Origin: Escallonia rubra
Taxonomy: Eukaryota > Streptophyta > Magnoliopsida > Escalloniales > Escalloniaceae
Assembly (NCBI GenBank): GCA_033065855.1
Contig: JAVXUO010002195.1
Span: 1-64,000, forward strand
Reading direction: 5' to 3'
DNA: 64,000 nucleotides
Made by a program: the position numbers and the translations under genes
Notes under the pieces: model-generated
What the model was told of the DNA's origin: nothing
Databases searched by the model: none
The model's input: only the letters and a program-made list of their open reading frames with translations
Shown here: positions 43,736 through 58,139 of the stretch, one piece after another
Layout of the letters: each line of letters starts with the position of its first letter
Position numbering within the stretch: the stretch's first letter is position 1

Positions 43736-46700
43736 CTAATTATCAACTTGCCACCTTAGGCCAGTTAGGAGAATTTTCCTTCCCCTAAGAATGCCATGCC
43801 ATCCATTTGAGAAGTTTCCGGTTTCAGGAGTGAAGATAAAGTTTTGACGAGTACAATACTCACCTTGCATTACTCGAGCAAGAAGAGCTTCAGGGTTTAC
43901 CATAATTCTCCATTCAATTTTGGAAAGCAAAGCTTGATTAAAGAGCCTAGTGTCTTTGAATCTAAGTCCACCAATGTTCAGTGGTCTATACAACGCGTGC
44001 CAATTTATCCAATGCATGCCACGGTTGTTATCGTTACCTGACCACCAAAACCTGTCCAGCAGGGATTCAATCGTTGGGCATACGTGGGCAGGAAAAAAAC
44101 ATACCTGCATATGGTAAATTAAGAGAAGCTTTATTCAGAAAAATCCCTTTCTAGCTTGCACATCGATTATGTCTTTGTCGATTAAGTCTCTAAAAAATTA
44201 TTTTCTCTTCAAGTAAATAAATGGGGTAATTACACATATGTCCCTGAGGTTAGGGTATAATTACATGTAAGGACAATAGTTTGGAGAAATTACACTTATG
44301 CCCGTTGACCAAACGGAAAATACAAATACATAACGGTTTGAAACGAAAAGATCAAATTGCCCATGATTTAGGAACTTAATTTTTCAAATGCCATTCAGTT
44401 ATCTCTTCCCCAATTTCTCTCTTCAAATTAGGATATCAAACCCTAATTTTTGAAAATTAAGGTTTACAAACCCTGAAATTGAAACCCTGATTTAAAAATT
44501 AGGGTTTCAAAATCCAACCCTAATTTAAAAATTAGGGTTTTGAAACTTAATTTGGCATCACAAAGGGATAAAGCAAGGACCAAAACCAGCCCGTCTTATG
44601 TTCTTCCAAATGAACATGTATCTCACAATTCAAATCTAAATCGAAGGCATCACAAAGAAATTTCAAAATGAAATCTCGTTGCTCGAACCGACATCACAAA
44701 AGGATACATGTAGCCATTCGTACACGGCGCACAATTTAGCGACGGCGATGAGTAGGGATACTGAACCGGCACTGGCACAGCCGGAATGCACGAAGATAGA
44801 CCCCCGGCCGCCGTCGAATTCGATGGGGGGCTGCGGTGTCGGGGGGGTGTAAAATGGGTTGATTTTGCGGCGGTAACAGAAGATCTGTTACTTCCGCGAC
44901 GGCGGTGGCGGGGAGGATGTCAGATCCGGCAACTTCGTGACAACATATCCGGCCATCAGTACTGCAGGGGGCGTCAACTTCGCGATTGCGGTACAGCCGT
45001 GACTCGCTCAGCCACGACGACAGCTTCACTGGCCATCAGCACTGTAGGAGGCTGCGCGCGGGATGGGGGGATAGAGGGAGGGAGGCGACGGCAGGGTAGT
45101 GGTCTGTGATAGTGTAATTAGGAAAAAAAACCCTACTTTTCCCAAGTATCCATTGCAACATAGGAAAACTTTGAAACTCTAATTCGTTAAGTTCTTACAC
45201 ATACAATCAGTGTGTGTGATAGTGCAAATTAGGGTTCAAAACCCTAATTTTCAAATTGGCGCCTGAAGTGAAAAATTATTCAATAATGTACAGGGGCAGT
45301 ATTGGTATTTTAAAAATACATAACGGATGACGTCATCAAAATGTACGGTTTTTTAATAGACGAGGGAAAGAAGGACACGACTGATACCTTTGAAACTTAG
45401 TGTCCTTGACTGTAATTACACCCTAATCTCAGGGACATAGGTGTAATTAGCCCTAAATAAATCAAGTGTGGTGCCCAAGTAGGATCCAAAAGCTGTTGTT
45501 AATTTGAACCCCAAAATCTGGGCCGCGTGATTAGCATCAATCAGACTGGCGTTTGGACTCAAAGTGACGGAGGACTTGGTGAAATTAATTTGTTGGCCTG
45601 ATACCAAACAATAAAGCTCCAGAATGGATTTAATCGAGTCAACAGATTATGGCGTAATCTTTGTAAATATCGTGGCATCATCAGCAAAGAAGAGGTGATT
45701 TATAGGAGGACTTTTCAGTCCAGCCTTGATACCAGAAATCGTGCACATATCTTGGGCCTGCATTAGTGCTGCGAAGAGTCCTTCAGCACATAAGATAAAC
45801 ATATAAAGAGATAATGAATCCCATTGCCTGAGACCACACTTAGGATGAAATTGTTTTGATTGTGTTCCATTGATTACCACTTCATACGAAACAATAGACA
45901 CATACTGCATGATAAGATGTATGAGATGTGCGGGAAACAACATTTTCCTAAGTACTATTTCAAGGAAGTTCTACTTCACCCGGTCATAACATTTTCCTAA
46001 GTATTGGTTCAAGGAAGTTCCACTTCACCCGGTCATATGCTTTACTCATATCCATCTTGATAGCTCCCAGGATACCCTTAGTCTGTTTAGCAAGTCTGAT
46101 TTTGTTTGCTAACTCTTGGGCAGTGAGAATATTATCCACAATACGCCTTTTTCCAACAAAAGCATTTTGGAACTGGGAGATAAGGTAACCCAAAGATCCT
46201 TTGATTCCGATTTACCAAAACCTTGGAGATAATCTTACACATGGTGTTGCAAAAGCTGATCGATCTGAAATCACAAGGTGATTGAGGGTTTTTGCATTTT
46301 TAAATAAGCACAATAATATATTCTTTGGTTACCTGAAGCATATGTACCGATCTAAGGAAAAATAAAGTAGCCGCAGTGATGGGTCTTTCCGTAAAGTCCC
46401 AACATTGTTGATAAACAAGAGCAGGAATTCTATCCGACACAGGGGCTTTAAGAGGCTTTATTTGGAAAAGCGCGTGTTTAACTTCTGAAGTTGTAAAGGG
46501 TCTAGCCAAAAAACTTATATGTGTATCATTAAGGCAATTTGTAATACCTTCCACAATAGTCGAATTTGGTAGATGGTTGGTTGTTGGGTTTGAAGGGAAA
46601 AAAATACTTTTGAAGTGAGAGACCAGACAAAGCTCAATAGTTTGATGCAAGGTATGAGTAATATTTCTCCCATCGGTAAAGGGTGGCTATACGGTTCCAG

Positions 46701-47273
46701 TTACGTCGGATTTTTGTAGAATTTCGGAAAAACTTTGTATTGCAGTCACCTAACTTCAACCACTGTGCCTTGGCTTTCTAAGCCCAGAAAACTTCCTCAC
46801 ATTCCATAAGCCAGTTCAATCTGTGTCAATTAAATTGTTCCATCTGTTGGGCCTCTTCGTTAGGGAGTAGAGATTGGAAGTGTTTCAACTGAGCAATGGC
46901 ATCCTTGATTTGGGTGTGTAGATGACCAAAACATTCTCTGTTCCAAATCGTTATCTCCTTCATCATGATGGCACCCCAAGTTGCCACTTGGTAGAGTGGA
47001 GAGCCCTCAACCACTTGTTGGCAAGCTTTAAAAATAGTAGGTTTACCTAAGGGGTGTTTCAACCACATAGCTTCAAATCTCCTGGGTCTTGGTAGTTTAG
47101 AAATAAATGGCTGAGTATCAAGTAATGATCAGATGATTGGATCCCCAGATTTGTTAAAGTAGCTTGGGGAAACATAGAAATCCATTAAATATTTGAAAAT
47201 CCCCGATTGATACGCTTATAAGTGCAAGACTGATCTTGATGGTTATTCGTCCAAGTAAAAAAGGGTCCCACCC
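43736..47273 (-). pseudogene. L1-type LINE fragment interrupted by a 1.23-kb MULE, unit II left arm
   Basis: Copy of 22035-25605 with the same truncations and 49-base duplication. The frame beyond the MULE is longer here (44110-43736, 124 codons, starting MQVCFFPAHVCPTIESLLDR) because of small differences, and shows the FWWSGNDNNRGMHWINWHAL region typical of plant LINE polyproteins. About 36 bases near 44125 are missing relative to unit I. Not functional. Confidence 0.85.
44223..45453. mobile_element. Non-autonomous MULE, 1.23 kb, unit II left arm
   Basis: Same ends as 22556-23787, with target duplication TAAATAAAT at 44214-44222 and 45454-45462. The GC-rich core keeps the frames of about 100 codons on both strands. 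Confidence 0.85.
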
Positions 47274-47913
47274 AGGAATCGTGAGTTCTTATTTAAAAAT
47301 GCTGATTTATAATTCGTTTATTAAATTTATATATCACATTATTTATTTTTAACTGTAACTATCTTATGTATATTACGTATATGTCAATATATATGAATAA
47401 TCATAGTACATTCAACTTAATTAGAACGTTATTTTTTTCCTTCCAAATCTAATATGTTATTTTCGTTTTATCGATATATGAATTTTTATATTCACATTAA
47501 AGAGTGATTTTAATAATACAATAGTCAAAATTAATTCATAATAAATTAGTGTATTGATTAGGTTGAGTTCTCAAATGTATGGAATTAGATTTTAAAATAT
47601 ACAACCCTCATTATTCTTGTGAAATTAATCAAATTTAAAAATAAGGTACCTATCCAAATTCAAATCAATTCTTCGATTGTTTTTATTTTTTTGTAAGTCT
47701 CATATGATGTTTAATCTTAATTATAACATCATTTTTTTTTTTTCTAAATCGAAAGTACTACTTGCATTATTACATTAATATTAGAGAGTACTTTTGAAGA
47801 TACAATACTTTGAAGGACATAATTGTCAAAATAAAGTCTTAATAGATTAGTATATTGATTAGGTAGAGTTTTAGAATAATTAGAATTAGTTTTTAAATTA
47901 ATTTTTTCTTCTA
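47274..47913. repeat. AT-rich repeat block, left arm, unit II
   Basis: Copy of 25606-26262. Small deletions near 47460 relative to unit I. No gene. Confidence 0.75.
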
Positions 47914-48059
47914 AGTAGAACGGGTAGAACGGGGATAACGCCATGAAATGGGTGAAGATCCACTAAGTGGGTATACAAAGTCAAAACGTGTCATTGATCT
48001 AAGTGGGTATAGAATTAGTTTTTAAATCAAGCCTGGATGATCAGACGGATGCAAGTAGA

Positions 48060-49277
48060 ACGGGGATTTGGTGTCAATTGCGATGTTTTGAACATTCGCA
48101 ACGGGCGCCAAACCCCCATGAACATAACTTGCAGATTCGTCTTCCATGACTGAGAAATTGAAAAGAAATGCCTATGCTAGGAAGATGGCTCTGATACCAT
48201 AAAGAAATGAAGAATTGTATTCATTCGTGTGTCTCTACAGAATGACAAAGCATGCCTTTATATACTGCACAACAATCAATTTAGATCCATAGTCTCGCGT
48301 TCAAAGAAACAATCCATAGTCTCACGTTCCACCGCTGAGGCAGAATACAGGGCAATGGCCACCACCAAGTGGGTATACAAAGTAAAAAACGTGTCAAAAA
48401 ATTAATAGCACGTTTTTTCTTCTACTTGCATCCGTCTAAGTGGATCTTCACCCATTTCCTGGCGTTCAAAGAAACAATCCATAGTCTCGCGTTCCACCGC
48501 TGAGGCAGAATACAGGACAATGGCCACCACTGCAAGTGAGATTATTTAGCTTCTTCGACTCCTCTCTGATTTATGGGTCTCTCATCAAAATCCAGTTTCT
48601 TTATTTTGTGACAATCAGGCCGCATTACACATTGTGGCCAACCCAGTGTTCCACGAGCGCACAAAGCACATTGAAACAGACTGTCATTTTGTTCGGCACC
48701 ATACTCAGTCAAAAGTTTTATTACCTCGACCAATTTCGTCTCAGTATCAGCTTGCAGACATTTTCACCAAGGCACTTGGTCAGGAACGCTTCCACATTTT
48801 ACTGGGCAAGTTGGGCATTTCAAATAGCCATGCTCCAACTTGAGGGGGAGTAAAGGAGAATAATCTCATATTAGCTTGATTTTAGCTTGATTTTAAGATC
48901 TAAATTGATTGTTGTGCAGTATATAAAGGCATGCTTTGTCATTCTGTAAAGACACACGAATGAATACAATTCTTCATTTCTTTATGGTATCAGAGCCATC
49001 TTTCTAGCATAGGCATTTCTTTTCAATTTCTCAGTCATGGAAGACGAATCTGCAAGTTATGTTCATGGGGGTTTGGCGCCCGTTGCGAATGTTCAAAACA
49101 TCGCAATTGACACCAAACTTCTTAGGAAGTAGAGAGGCCAATAATAAAGAAATGAAGAATTGTATTCATTCGTGTGTCTTTACAGAATGACAAAGCATGC
49201 CTTTATATACTGCACAACAATCAATTTAGATCTTAAAATCAAGCTAATCAAGCTAATATGAGATTATTCTCCTTTAA
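48060..49277. mobile_element. Scrambled Copia-B LTR fossil pieces, unit II spacer
   Basis: Same pieces in the same order as 26400-27605. A short extra stretch of about 36 bases lies near 48798-48833. Broken fossil with many breaks. Confidence 0.72.
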
Positions 49278-49897
49278 ATAATGTATGGAAAGATTTCTTC
49301 GATAAGGGAGGAGAATTACCATGATAAAAGTAGTTGATCCTTCTTGAACCAAGCTTCATATTCCGGATTAGAAATATGAAAAATTTTAGCAGTAGGTGAG
49401 ACAAGAGTTTTGGGAGGAGGAGATGATGTACCATCGATGTGTCCATGAAGATTTTGGTAATTCAAGATGGGTAAGAATTAAGTTTTCCACGCCGTGTAAT
49501 TCTTAGAGGTAAGTTTAACAGAAAATGTATGAGTGGAGGTGACCAAACAAGGACTAATGGCGGCAACAATGGAGGTTGAAGAAGAAGACGCCATGGTGAA
49601 ATGTTTTTAGATGATCGGTATAGGCTCTGATACCATGTAGAAACTTAGGATATTTGGAAAGATGTTCTTGTATATATGAATTGCATTCTACAGAGTACAC
49701 ATTTGAGAGAACATAAGAGAGTGTACAAGGGCTATAAACTAGCTACAAGATAGAGATAAGAATAAACAAGATAAGAAAAGAATATACAAGATAAGAGATA
49801 GAGGAGAAGAGTCCTGGCTGAATAATACATGTGCTAACAAGAGTAACTTGTATAATTTCTATTTTTGGACAAGTATCTAACTGATATTGCGTTCAGC
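49278..49897 (-). mobile_element. Copia LTR fossil: LTR, primer-binding site and gag start, unit II
   Basis: Copy of 27606-28225. Broken fossil. Confidence 0.6.
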
Positions 49898-50525
49898 CAT
49901 TCTAATTTGATAATAATTGATGTGATTAAAACCTTTACAGTATCTTATGTTAGAGTCTTATCATGGCCTGGACCATGAATAGGCCGGCCGAAGAGAGCAA
50001 TTTTATGGGAAAATATTGGATATAAAGCCGAAGGCAGAACAAATCCGACAACATGTATGGCATACTGGATTGGCCAAAATACTTGGCTATAGTATGATAA
50101 CTGGATGCCTTAAGAAAGTCTCGGTGCAAAATTTTTGAAGTGAAATCTATATAATATATAATAAGCAAAACGAGAAAGACATTGATAACTTCTTTGCGCG
50201 ACACATCATCGCTACTTTATATGACACATCATCAAATCCTTATTTTAAGATTAATTATCTTATATATTGGTAAGTCTTATTTAATTTAAAAACTAATTCT
50301 AATCTTTCAAAAATTCTACCTAATCAATATACTAATCTATTCAGACTTCTTTTTGACAATTATCTCCTTAAATTTTAAATACTAATTCTAATAATTCCAA
50401 AACTCTACTTTATCATTATATTAACTTAATAGGACTTAATATTGACTATGGTATCTTCAAAACTACTCTCTAATATGAATGTAAAAACTCATATATATAA
50501 AAAAACGAAAATAACACTTTTGATT
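49898..50525. other. Spacer and AT-rich repeats, unit II
   Basis: Copy of 28226-28850, including the unrecognised frame at 50204-49950. No gene identified. Confidence 0.5.
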
Positions 50526-51672
50526 TAGAAGAAAAAATTAATTTTAAAACCAATTCTAATTATTCTAAAACTCTACCTAATCAATATACTAATCTATTAA
50601 GACTTTATTTTGACAATTATGTCCTTCAAAGTATTGTATCTTAAAAAATACTCTCTAATATTAATGTAATAATGAAAGTAGTACTTTCGATTTGGAAAAA
50701 ACAAATGATATTATAATTAAGATTAAACAACATACGAGACTTACAAAACATTAAAAACAATCGAACAATTGATTTGAATTTGGATAGGTACCTTATTTTT
50801 AAATTTGATTAATTTCACAAGAATAATGAGGGTTGTATATTTTAAAATCTAATTCCATACATTGGAGAACTCAACCTAATCAATACACTAATTTATTATG
50901 AATTAATTTTGACTATTGTATTATTAAAATCACTCTTTAATGTTGTTACGAAATCGGTCTAGATAAATATGTATAGAACACGATAACCAAATAAGAAAAC
51001 ACAAGAAATATGAGAGAACTCAAATCCACTTTGCACAAGTCAGATTTACAACACTCCCTCACGTGTATCTCTCAACTGTTTTCCTACTCAAAGAAGGACT
51101 CTTCTTTCTTTGCCTATCCAAAGAAAGACTATCCTCTCTTTCCTACTCAGAGAAGGACTCTTCTCTCTTGGCCTACTCAAAGAAGGACTCTCCTCTCTTG
51201 GCCTACTCAAAGAAGGACTCTTCTCTCTTGCCCTACTCAAAGAAGGACTCTCCTCTCTTGCCTACTCCAAGAAGGACTATTCTCTCTTACCCTTAAACAT
51301 AACACAAGACACCTTACTTATACTTGGAGAAAGCAGTGATCTTCTCTCTCCAAGCAATGTGGGACAAGATGTCTTATATACTAAGGGCCAAGTTGCAACC
51401 TTCTTTGAGTAACCGATGTGGGACATAAATACAAGACATATATCAACAAATGTGAATATAAAAAATCATATATCGATAAAACGAAAATAACATATTAGAT
51501 TTGGAAGGAAAAAAATAACGTTCTAATTAAGTTGAATGTACTATGATTATTCATATATATTGACATATACGTAATATACATAAGACAGTCACTGTTAAAA
51601 ATAAATAATGTGATATATAAATTTAATAAACGAATTATAAATCAGCATTTTTAAATAAGAACTCACGATTAC
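50526..51672. repeat. AT-rich repeat block, right arm, unit II, split by a solo LTR
   Basis: Inverted partner of 47274-47913, interrupted at 50944-51448. Confidence 0.75.
50944..51448. mobile_element. Solo LTR fossil, 505 bp, with 5-bp target duplication
   Basis: Begins TGTTACGAAATCGG and ends ATATCAACA, flanked by AATGT on both sides (50939-50943, 51449-51453). The empty site is visible in unit I (near 29262) and in the left arms. Inside are about six tandem copies of a 30-32 base unit (CTACTCAAAGAAGGACTC), which give the overlapping repeat frames seen on the plus strand. It is a single LTR with no internal region; family unknown. Younger than the duplication. Confidence 0.88.
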
Positions 51673-53451
51673 CGGGGTGGGACCCTCTTTTACTTGGACG
51701 AATAACCATCAAGATCAGTCTTGCACTTATTAGCGTATCAATCGGGGATTTTCAAATATTTCATGGATTTCTATGTTTCCCCAAGCTACTTTAACAAATC
51801 TGGGGATCCAATCATCTGATCATTACTTGATACTCAGCCATTTATTTCTAAACTACCAAGACCCAGGGGATTTGAAGCTATGTGGTTGAAACACCCCTTA
51901 GGTAAACGTACTATTTTTAAAGCTTGCCAACAAGTGGTTGAGGGCTCTCCACTCTACCAAGTGGCAACTTGGGGTGCCATCATGATGAAGGAGATAACGA
52001 TTTGGAACAGAGAATGTTTTGGTCATCTACACACCCAAATCAAGGATGCCATTGCTCAGTTGAAACACTTCCAATCTCTACTCCCTAACGAAGAGGCCCA
52101 ACAGATGGAACAATTTAATTGACACAGATTGAACTGGCTTATGGAATGTGAGGAAGTTTTATGGGCTTAGAAAGCCAAGGCACAGTGGTTGAAGTTAGGT
52201 GACTGCAATACAAAGTTTTTCCGAAATTCTACAAAAATCCGACGTAACTGGAACCGTATAGCCACCCTTTACCGATGGGAGAAATATTACTCATACCTTG
52301 CATCAAACTATTGAGCTTGTCTGGTCTCTCATCTACCAAATTCGACTATTGTGGAAGGTATTACAAATTGCCTTAATGATACACATATAAGTTTTTTGGC
52401 TAGACCCTTTACAACTTCAGAAGTTAAACACGCGCTTTTCCAAATAAAGCCTCTTAAAGCCCCTGTGTCGGATAGAATTCCTGCTCTTGTTTATCAACAA
52501 TGTTGGGACTTTACGGAAAGACCCATCACTGCGGCTACTTTATTTTTCCTTAGATCGGTACATATGCTTCGGGTAACCAAAGAATCTTTTATTGTGCTTA
52601 TTTAAAAATGCAAAAACCCTCAATCACCTAGTGATTTCAGATCGATCAGCTTTTGCAACACCATGTGTAAGATTATCTCCAAGGTTTTGGTAAATCGGAA
52701 TCAAAGGATCTTTGGGTTACCTTATCTCCCAGTTCCAAAATGCTTTTGTTGGAAAAAGGCGTATTGTGGATAATATTCTCACTGCCCAAGAGTTAGCAAA
52801 CAAAATCAGACTTGCTAAACAGACTAAGGGTATCCTGGGAGCTATCAAGATGGATATGAGTAAAGCATATGACCGGGTGAAGTGGAACTTCCTTGAAACA
52901 ATACTTAGGAAAATGTTATGACCGGGTGAAGTAGAACTTCCTTGAAACAGTACTTAGGAAAATGTTGTTTCCCGCACATCTCATACATCTTATCACGCAG
53001 TATGTGTCTATTGTTTCGTATGAAGTTGTAATCAATGGAACACAATCAAAACAATTTCATCCTAAGTGTGGTCTCAGGCAGTGGGATTCATTATCTCTTT
53101 ATATGTTTATCTTATGTGCTGAAGGACTCTTCGCAGCACTAACGCAGGCCCAAGATATGTGCACGATTTCTGGTATCAAGGCTGGACTGAAAAGTCCTCC
53201 TATAAATCACCTCTTCTTTGCTGATGATGCCACGATATTTACAAAGATTACGCCATAATCTGTTGACTCGATTAAATCCATTCTGGAGCTTTATTGTTTG
53301 GAATCAGGCCAACAAATTAATTTCACCAAGTCCTCTGTCACTTTGAGTCCAAACGCCAGTCTGATTGATGCTAATCACGCGGCCCAGATTTTGGGGTTCA
53401 AATTAACAACAGCTTTTAGATCCTACTTGGGCACCACACTTGATTTATTTA
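51673..53451 (+). pseudogene. L1-type LINE fragment, unit II right arm
   Basis: Copy of 29488-31304. Motif B region reads GLRQWDSLS in frame here, unlike the unit I right arm. About 40 bases are lost near 52317-52340, shortening the linker frame. KMDMSKAYDRV and FADDA are kept; the 49-base duplication is present (52871-52968). Not functional. Confidence 0.85.
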
Positions 53452-54681
53452 GGGCTAATTACACCTATGTCCCTGAGATTAGGGTGTAATTACAGTCAAG
53501 GACACTAAGTTTCAAAGGTATCAGTCGTGCCTTCTGTCCCTCATCTATTAAAAAACCGTACATTTTGATGACGTCATCCGTTATGTATTTTTAAAATACC
53601 AATACTGCCCTTGTTCATTATTGAATAATTTTTCACTTCCGGCGCCAATTTGAAAATTAGGGTTTTGAACCCTAATTTGCACTATCACACACACTGATTG
53701 TATGTGTAAGAACTTAACGAATTAGGGTTTAAAAGATTTCCTATGTTGCAATGGATACTTGGGAAAAGTAGGGTTTTTTTTTCCTAATTACACTATCACA
53801 GACCACTACCCTGCCGTCGCCGCCATCCCTCCATCCCCCCACCCCGCGCGCAGCCTCCTGCAGTGCTGATGGCCAGTGAAGCTGTCGTCGTGGCTGAGCG
53901 AGTCACGGCTGTACCGCAGTCGCGAAGTTGACGCCCCCTGCAGTGCTGATGGCCAGATATGTTGTCACGAAGTTGCCAGATCTGACATCCTCCCCGCCAC
54001 CGTCGTCGCGGAAGTAACGGATCTGCTGTTACCGCCACAAAATCAACCCATTTTACACCCCCCGACACCGCAGCCCCCCATTAAATCCAACGGCGGCCGG
54101 GGGTCTATCTTCGTGCATTCCGGTTGTGCCAGTGCCGGTTCAGTATCCCTACTCATCGCCGCCGCTAAATTGTGCGCCGTGTACGAATGGTTACATGTAT
54201 CCTTTTGTGATGTCGGTTCGAGCAACGAGATTTCATTTTGAAATTTCTTTGTGATGCCTTCGATTTAGATTTGAATTGTGAGATACATGTTCATTTGGAA
54301 GAACATGAGACGGGTTGGTTTTGGTCCTTGCGTTATCCCTTTGTGATGCCAAATTAAGTTTAAAAACCCTAATTTTTAAATTAGGGTTGGATTTTGAAAC
54401 CCTTATTTTTAAATCAGGGTTTCAAGTTCAGGGTTTCCAAACCTTAATTTTCAAAAATTAGGGTTTGATATCCTAATTTGAAGAGAGAAATTGGGGAAGA
54501 GATAACTGAATGGCATTTGAAAAATTAAGTTCCTAAATCATGGGCAATTTGGTCTTTTCGTTTCAAACCGTTATGTATTTGTATTTTCCGTTTGGTCAAC
54601 GGGCATAAGTGTAATTTGTCCAAACTATTGTCCTTACATGTAATTATACCCTAACCTCAGGGATATATGTGTAATTACCCC
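53452..54681. mobile_element. Non-autonomous MULE, 1.23 kb, unit II right arm
   Basis: Target duplication ATTTATTTA at 53443-53451 and 54682-54690. LINE left and Copia right, as in unit I. Confidence 0.85.
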
Positions 54682-54690
54682 ATTTATTTA

Positions 54691-57572
54691 CTAGAGTACT
54701 GCAACTCTACATTGAATTACAAGAGCTGAAGAAGAATGACTTGTCAATCTCTGGATATTTGCACAAGGCTAAGTCCTTATCTAATGAGCTTAGCGCTGCT
54801 GGAAAACCGGTATCCCCTGCCGAATTTAATGCAATTATTTATCGAAACATTGGTTATTGCAGCTCTCAATCTTCACCAAGAACCAGTCTCCTTTTATGAG
54901 CTACACGGTCAGTTGGTGGCACATGAAATTCTGCTGAAGCATTCCTTGGCTCCCACGGCAAACATCATTCTCCGAGGCTCTCTGCCCCTTCTTCCTACAC
55001 CAACATCCTCATCCACTTTCAAGCCTCGCCCTAATAACCAGCCCAACAATTTCTACGGCTGCGCAATCATGGTCCTTGCCAAATTTGTGGTTTGACTAAT
55101 CATATTGCTCTCACTTGTCGCAGTCGCTATGCTCCAAGGTAGAAAACTCACTCTCCTCGCAATAGCAATTTTCAGAACCGCAATTTCAATGCTTCTACAA
55201 ATTATTCTAATGTTGCGCCACCTCTCAATTGGTTTCCTGATACCACAGCCAATTATCATCTCACCCCGGATGTCAATGCTTTGAATGTTGTCAGTGAGTA
55301 TATGGGTAATAATAACCTACATGTTGGTAATGGCCAAGGATTGCAGATAACTCATACTGGTAATGCCTCTATTCACTGTAACACTCGTAAGCTTGTGATT
55401 TACGTAATGTTATATGTGTCCCCAAAATTGTTAAAAACCTCATTTACGTTCAAAGATTTACGTTTGATAACTCTTGTTTCTTTGAATTTTGGCCTAACCA
55501 CTTTGTGATCAAGGATCAACGCATCAAGAAGGTGTTGATGGAAGGGCCAAGTGAAGCTGGAATATACTCGTTGCATCAACCAATGATAGCTATGGCAGCT
55601 TCGGCACCATCTCTTGATGATTGGCACATGCGGCTAAGGCACTCCAATATTCAAAAACTAAATTCTTTGGTTAGAAAAAATTTGGTAGCTAGTTCTTCAT
55701 CAACTATTTCTCCTTATTCTAGTTGTTTAATGGGCAAGATGTCTCGATTGTCTTTAGCTTCTATTGATCATCGTAGTTTAAAACCCTTTGATATTATTCA
55801 TTCTGATGTTTGGGGACCTGCCCTGTTTTATCTCATTAAGGACATCGTTATTTTGTGTTATTTGTCGATGATTTTTCCCGTTTTACGTGGGTCTATTTTT
55901 TGAAGAATAAGAGTGATGTTTACTCGGTTTACTTGAATTCTGAAAGATTAATTGAAAGGCAATTTGGCACTCATATAAAAGCTTTTCATTCCAATTGGGG
56001 AGGGGAGTTTCAAAAACTGCGCCACTATTTCCAACTCAAAGGCATTACCCATCGTATTGCATGTCCTTATACCCATGAGCAAAATGGTGTTGCCGAACGA
56101 AAAATTCGACATCTTGTAGACACCACTTTAACGCTTCTTGCTCATGCACATTTGCCATTGAAATTTTGGAACTATTCTTTGGAACAAAGTGCCATGATTA
56201 TCAATGTTATACCCAGTAATGTCATAAAAAATCAATCGCCTTATAAATTACTTTTTCAAAAGCCCCCAAATTATTTAGCTTTCAAACTTTTTGGCTGTGC
56301 CATTTTTCCATGGTTAAGACCTTACAACTCACAAAAATTTCAATTTCGTACTCAAAAATGCATTTATCTTGGCCATAGTCCCACCCATTCTGCATATCCA
56401 TGTTTTGATAAATCCAATGGTCGAATTTATTTAGCTAGGCATGCTCAATTTCACGAGCATGAATTTCCCTATGATACCGCCCACCAATCATTCCCATTAG
56501 CTGTTGATTGTACCCCTTGGTTGAGCTTCTCTCATTCTGTCTCTCACTTGGACAGTCCATCAATATCAGGTTTGTCTCCTTCTCCATCTCCTTCTCCTAT
56601 TATTTCTCCATCCCCAGTTTTTGCTTCTCATTCGCCCACCTCATCCCTTACTAACTCCAAAACTCCTTCTTCCACCTCCACTCCTAACCTCACCAAAACA
56701 CTCTCTACAACATCACCACCATCTACTTCATGTAATTCTCCTATTTTATCACAACGACAACCATCGTCCTCTTCCTCAATCCAAGGCTTAAATTTAGTTG
56801 TTGACCTCACCAACTTTTCAAACTCGTCCAAACCTGCAGATCCCATCTCTCCACCCTTCACACACACCATGACTTTACGACCCTCAACCGTGAACAAAAG
56901 ACAAGCCAACCTTGCCCAAACCAACCACAACTTTCTCTACATAGAACCCAAAACCACAACTCAAGCTAAAAAATGTCAAGAGTGGCGTGATGCTATGCAG
57001 CATGAATTAAATGCACTCCTTCAAAATCACACATGGCAGTTGGTTCCTCGCCCTTCACACAAGAATATTATTGGGAATAAATGGGTCTTTCATATCAAAT
57101 AAAAATCAGATGATACGATCGATCGCCATTTGGTGGCAACAGGGTATGCTCAGCAATCAGGTGTTGATCATCAGGAGACTTTCTCTCCCGTTGTCAAATT
57201 CACAACCATTCGCACTGTTCTTACATTGGCCACTGTTCAGAATTGGCCTATTCGTCAGATTGATATATCCAAATCTTTCTTGCATGGATATTTGGCCGAT
57301 GAAATTTATATGGAGCAGCCCATGGGTTATGTTGACAAGGATTTTCCCAATCATGTTTGCAAGCTTCAACGTTTTCTTTATGGTTTAAAACAAGCCCATC
57401 GGGCTTGGTTTCATCGTCCCTCTGATTTCTTGTCCGATTGGGTTTTGTTCCATCCAAGGCTAATAGTTCTGTATTCATTCTTCACAAGGGCCGTATTCAC
57501 TTTTATATCTTAGTCTATGTCGGTGACATAGTCCTTACTTGTTCCGATCATACGAAGATGGAGTGGTTTCTT
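54691..57572 (+). mobile_element. Copia LTR-retrotransposon fossil body (Copia-A), unit II
   Basis: Same parts as 32546-35433: gag remainder, GAG-pre-integrase, integrase core, Ser/Pro-rich linker, first part of RT, then CACTA-2. Broken fossil with several breaks, partly different from those in unit I. Confidence 0.88.
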
Positions 57573-58139
57573 CCCTACAAGGAATAATGCTTTTAGCGAC
57601 GGGAAAATTCTTCGCTAAAAGCCTAGATTCCGTCTCTAAAAGTTTTAGCGACGGAATCCCCGTCGCTGAAAGTCCTTCGTATAAAAGGCCGTTACTAAAA
57701 GTTTTGCGACGAAATTATAAAATCTGTCGTCTAATATATAACGTTTGGCGACGGATTTATTTCTAAATTAGCGACGGATATTCCGTCGCTAATTCTGTTT
57801 TACGAATTTTTTTTTATAATTAAATTTTTTTTTACGAAATTAGCGACGGGATAAACTTTTTAGCAAGGAAATTAATCCGTCGCTAAAAGTCATTTTTTTT
57901 TATTGCCCAAACCTGTAATAAAAAATTCAAACCAATTGGGTCACATCCTCCGTCAACAATCTCAATATCTCAAATGCACGATTAACAATCTAAAATCATC
58001 AATTAACAAATCATCGATCAATAATCACAAATATCAAATGCACAATTAACAACCTAAAATTATCAAACAAATTGTCAAAGTTCAAATAACACAAAATTGT
58101 TCAAAATGTACATATCCGATGCGATTGTCTAATTACGGC

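Larger units (their letters stand above)
44214..54690. repeat. Large inverted repeat, unit II
   Basis: 44214-47913 is repeated inverted at about 50526-54690. The right arm is lengthened by the solo LTR at 50944-51448. Spacer about 47914-50525. Confidence 0.88.

Noticed and set aside
51010-51412. Three overlapping plus-strand frames with repeated Lys/Gly/Leu-rich units
   Set aside because: They come from the 30-32 base tandem repeats inside the solo LTR; all three frames stay open because of the repeat.
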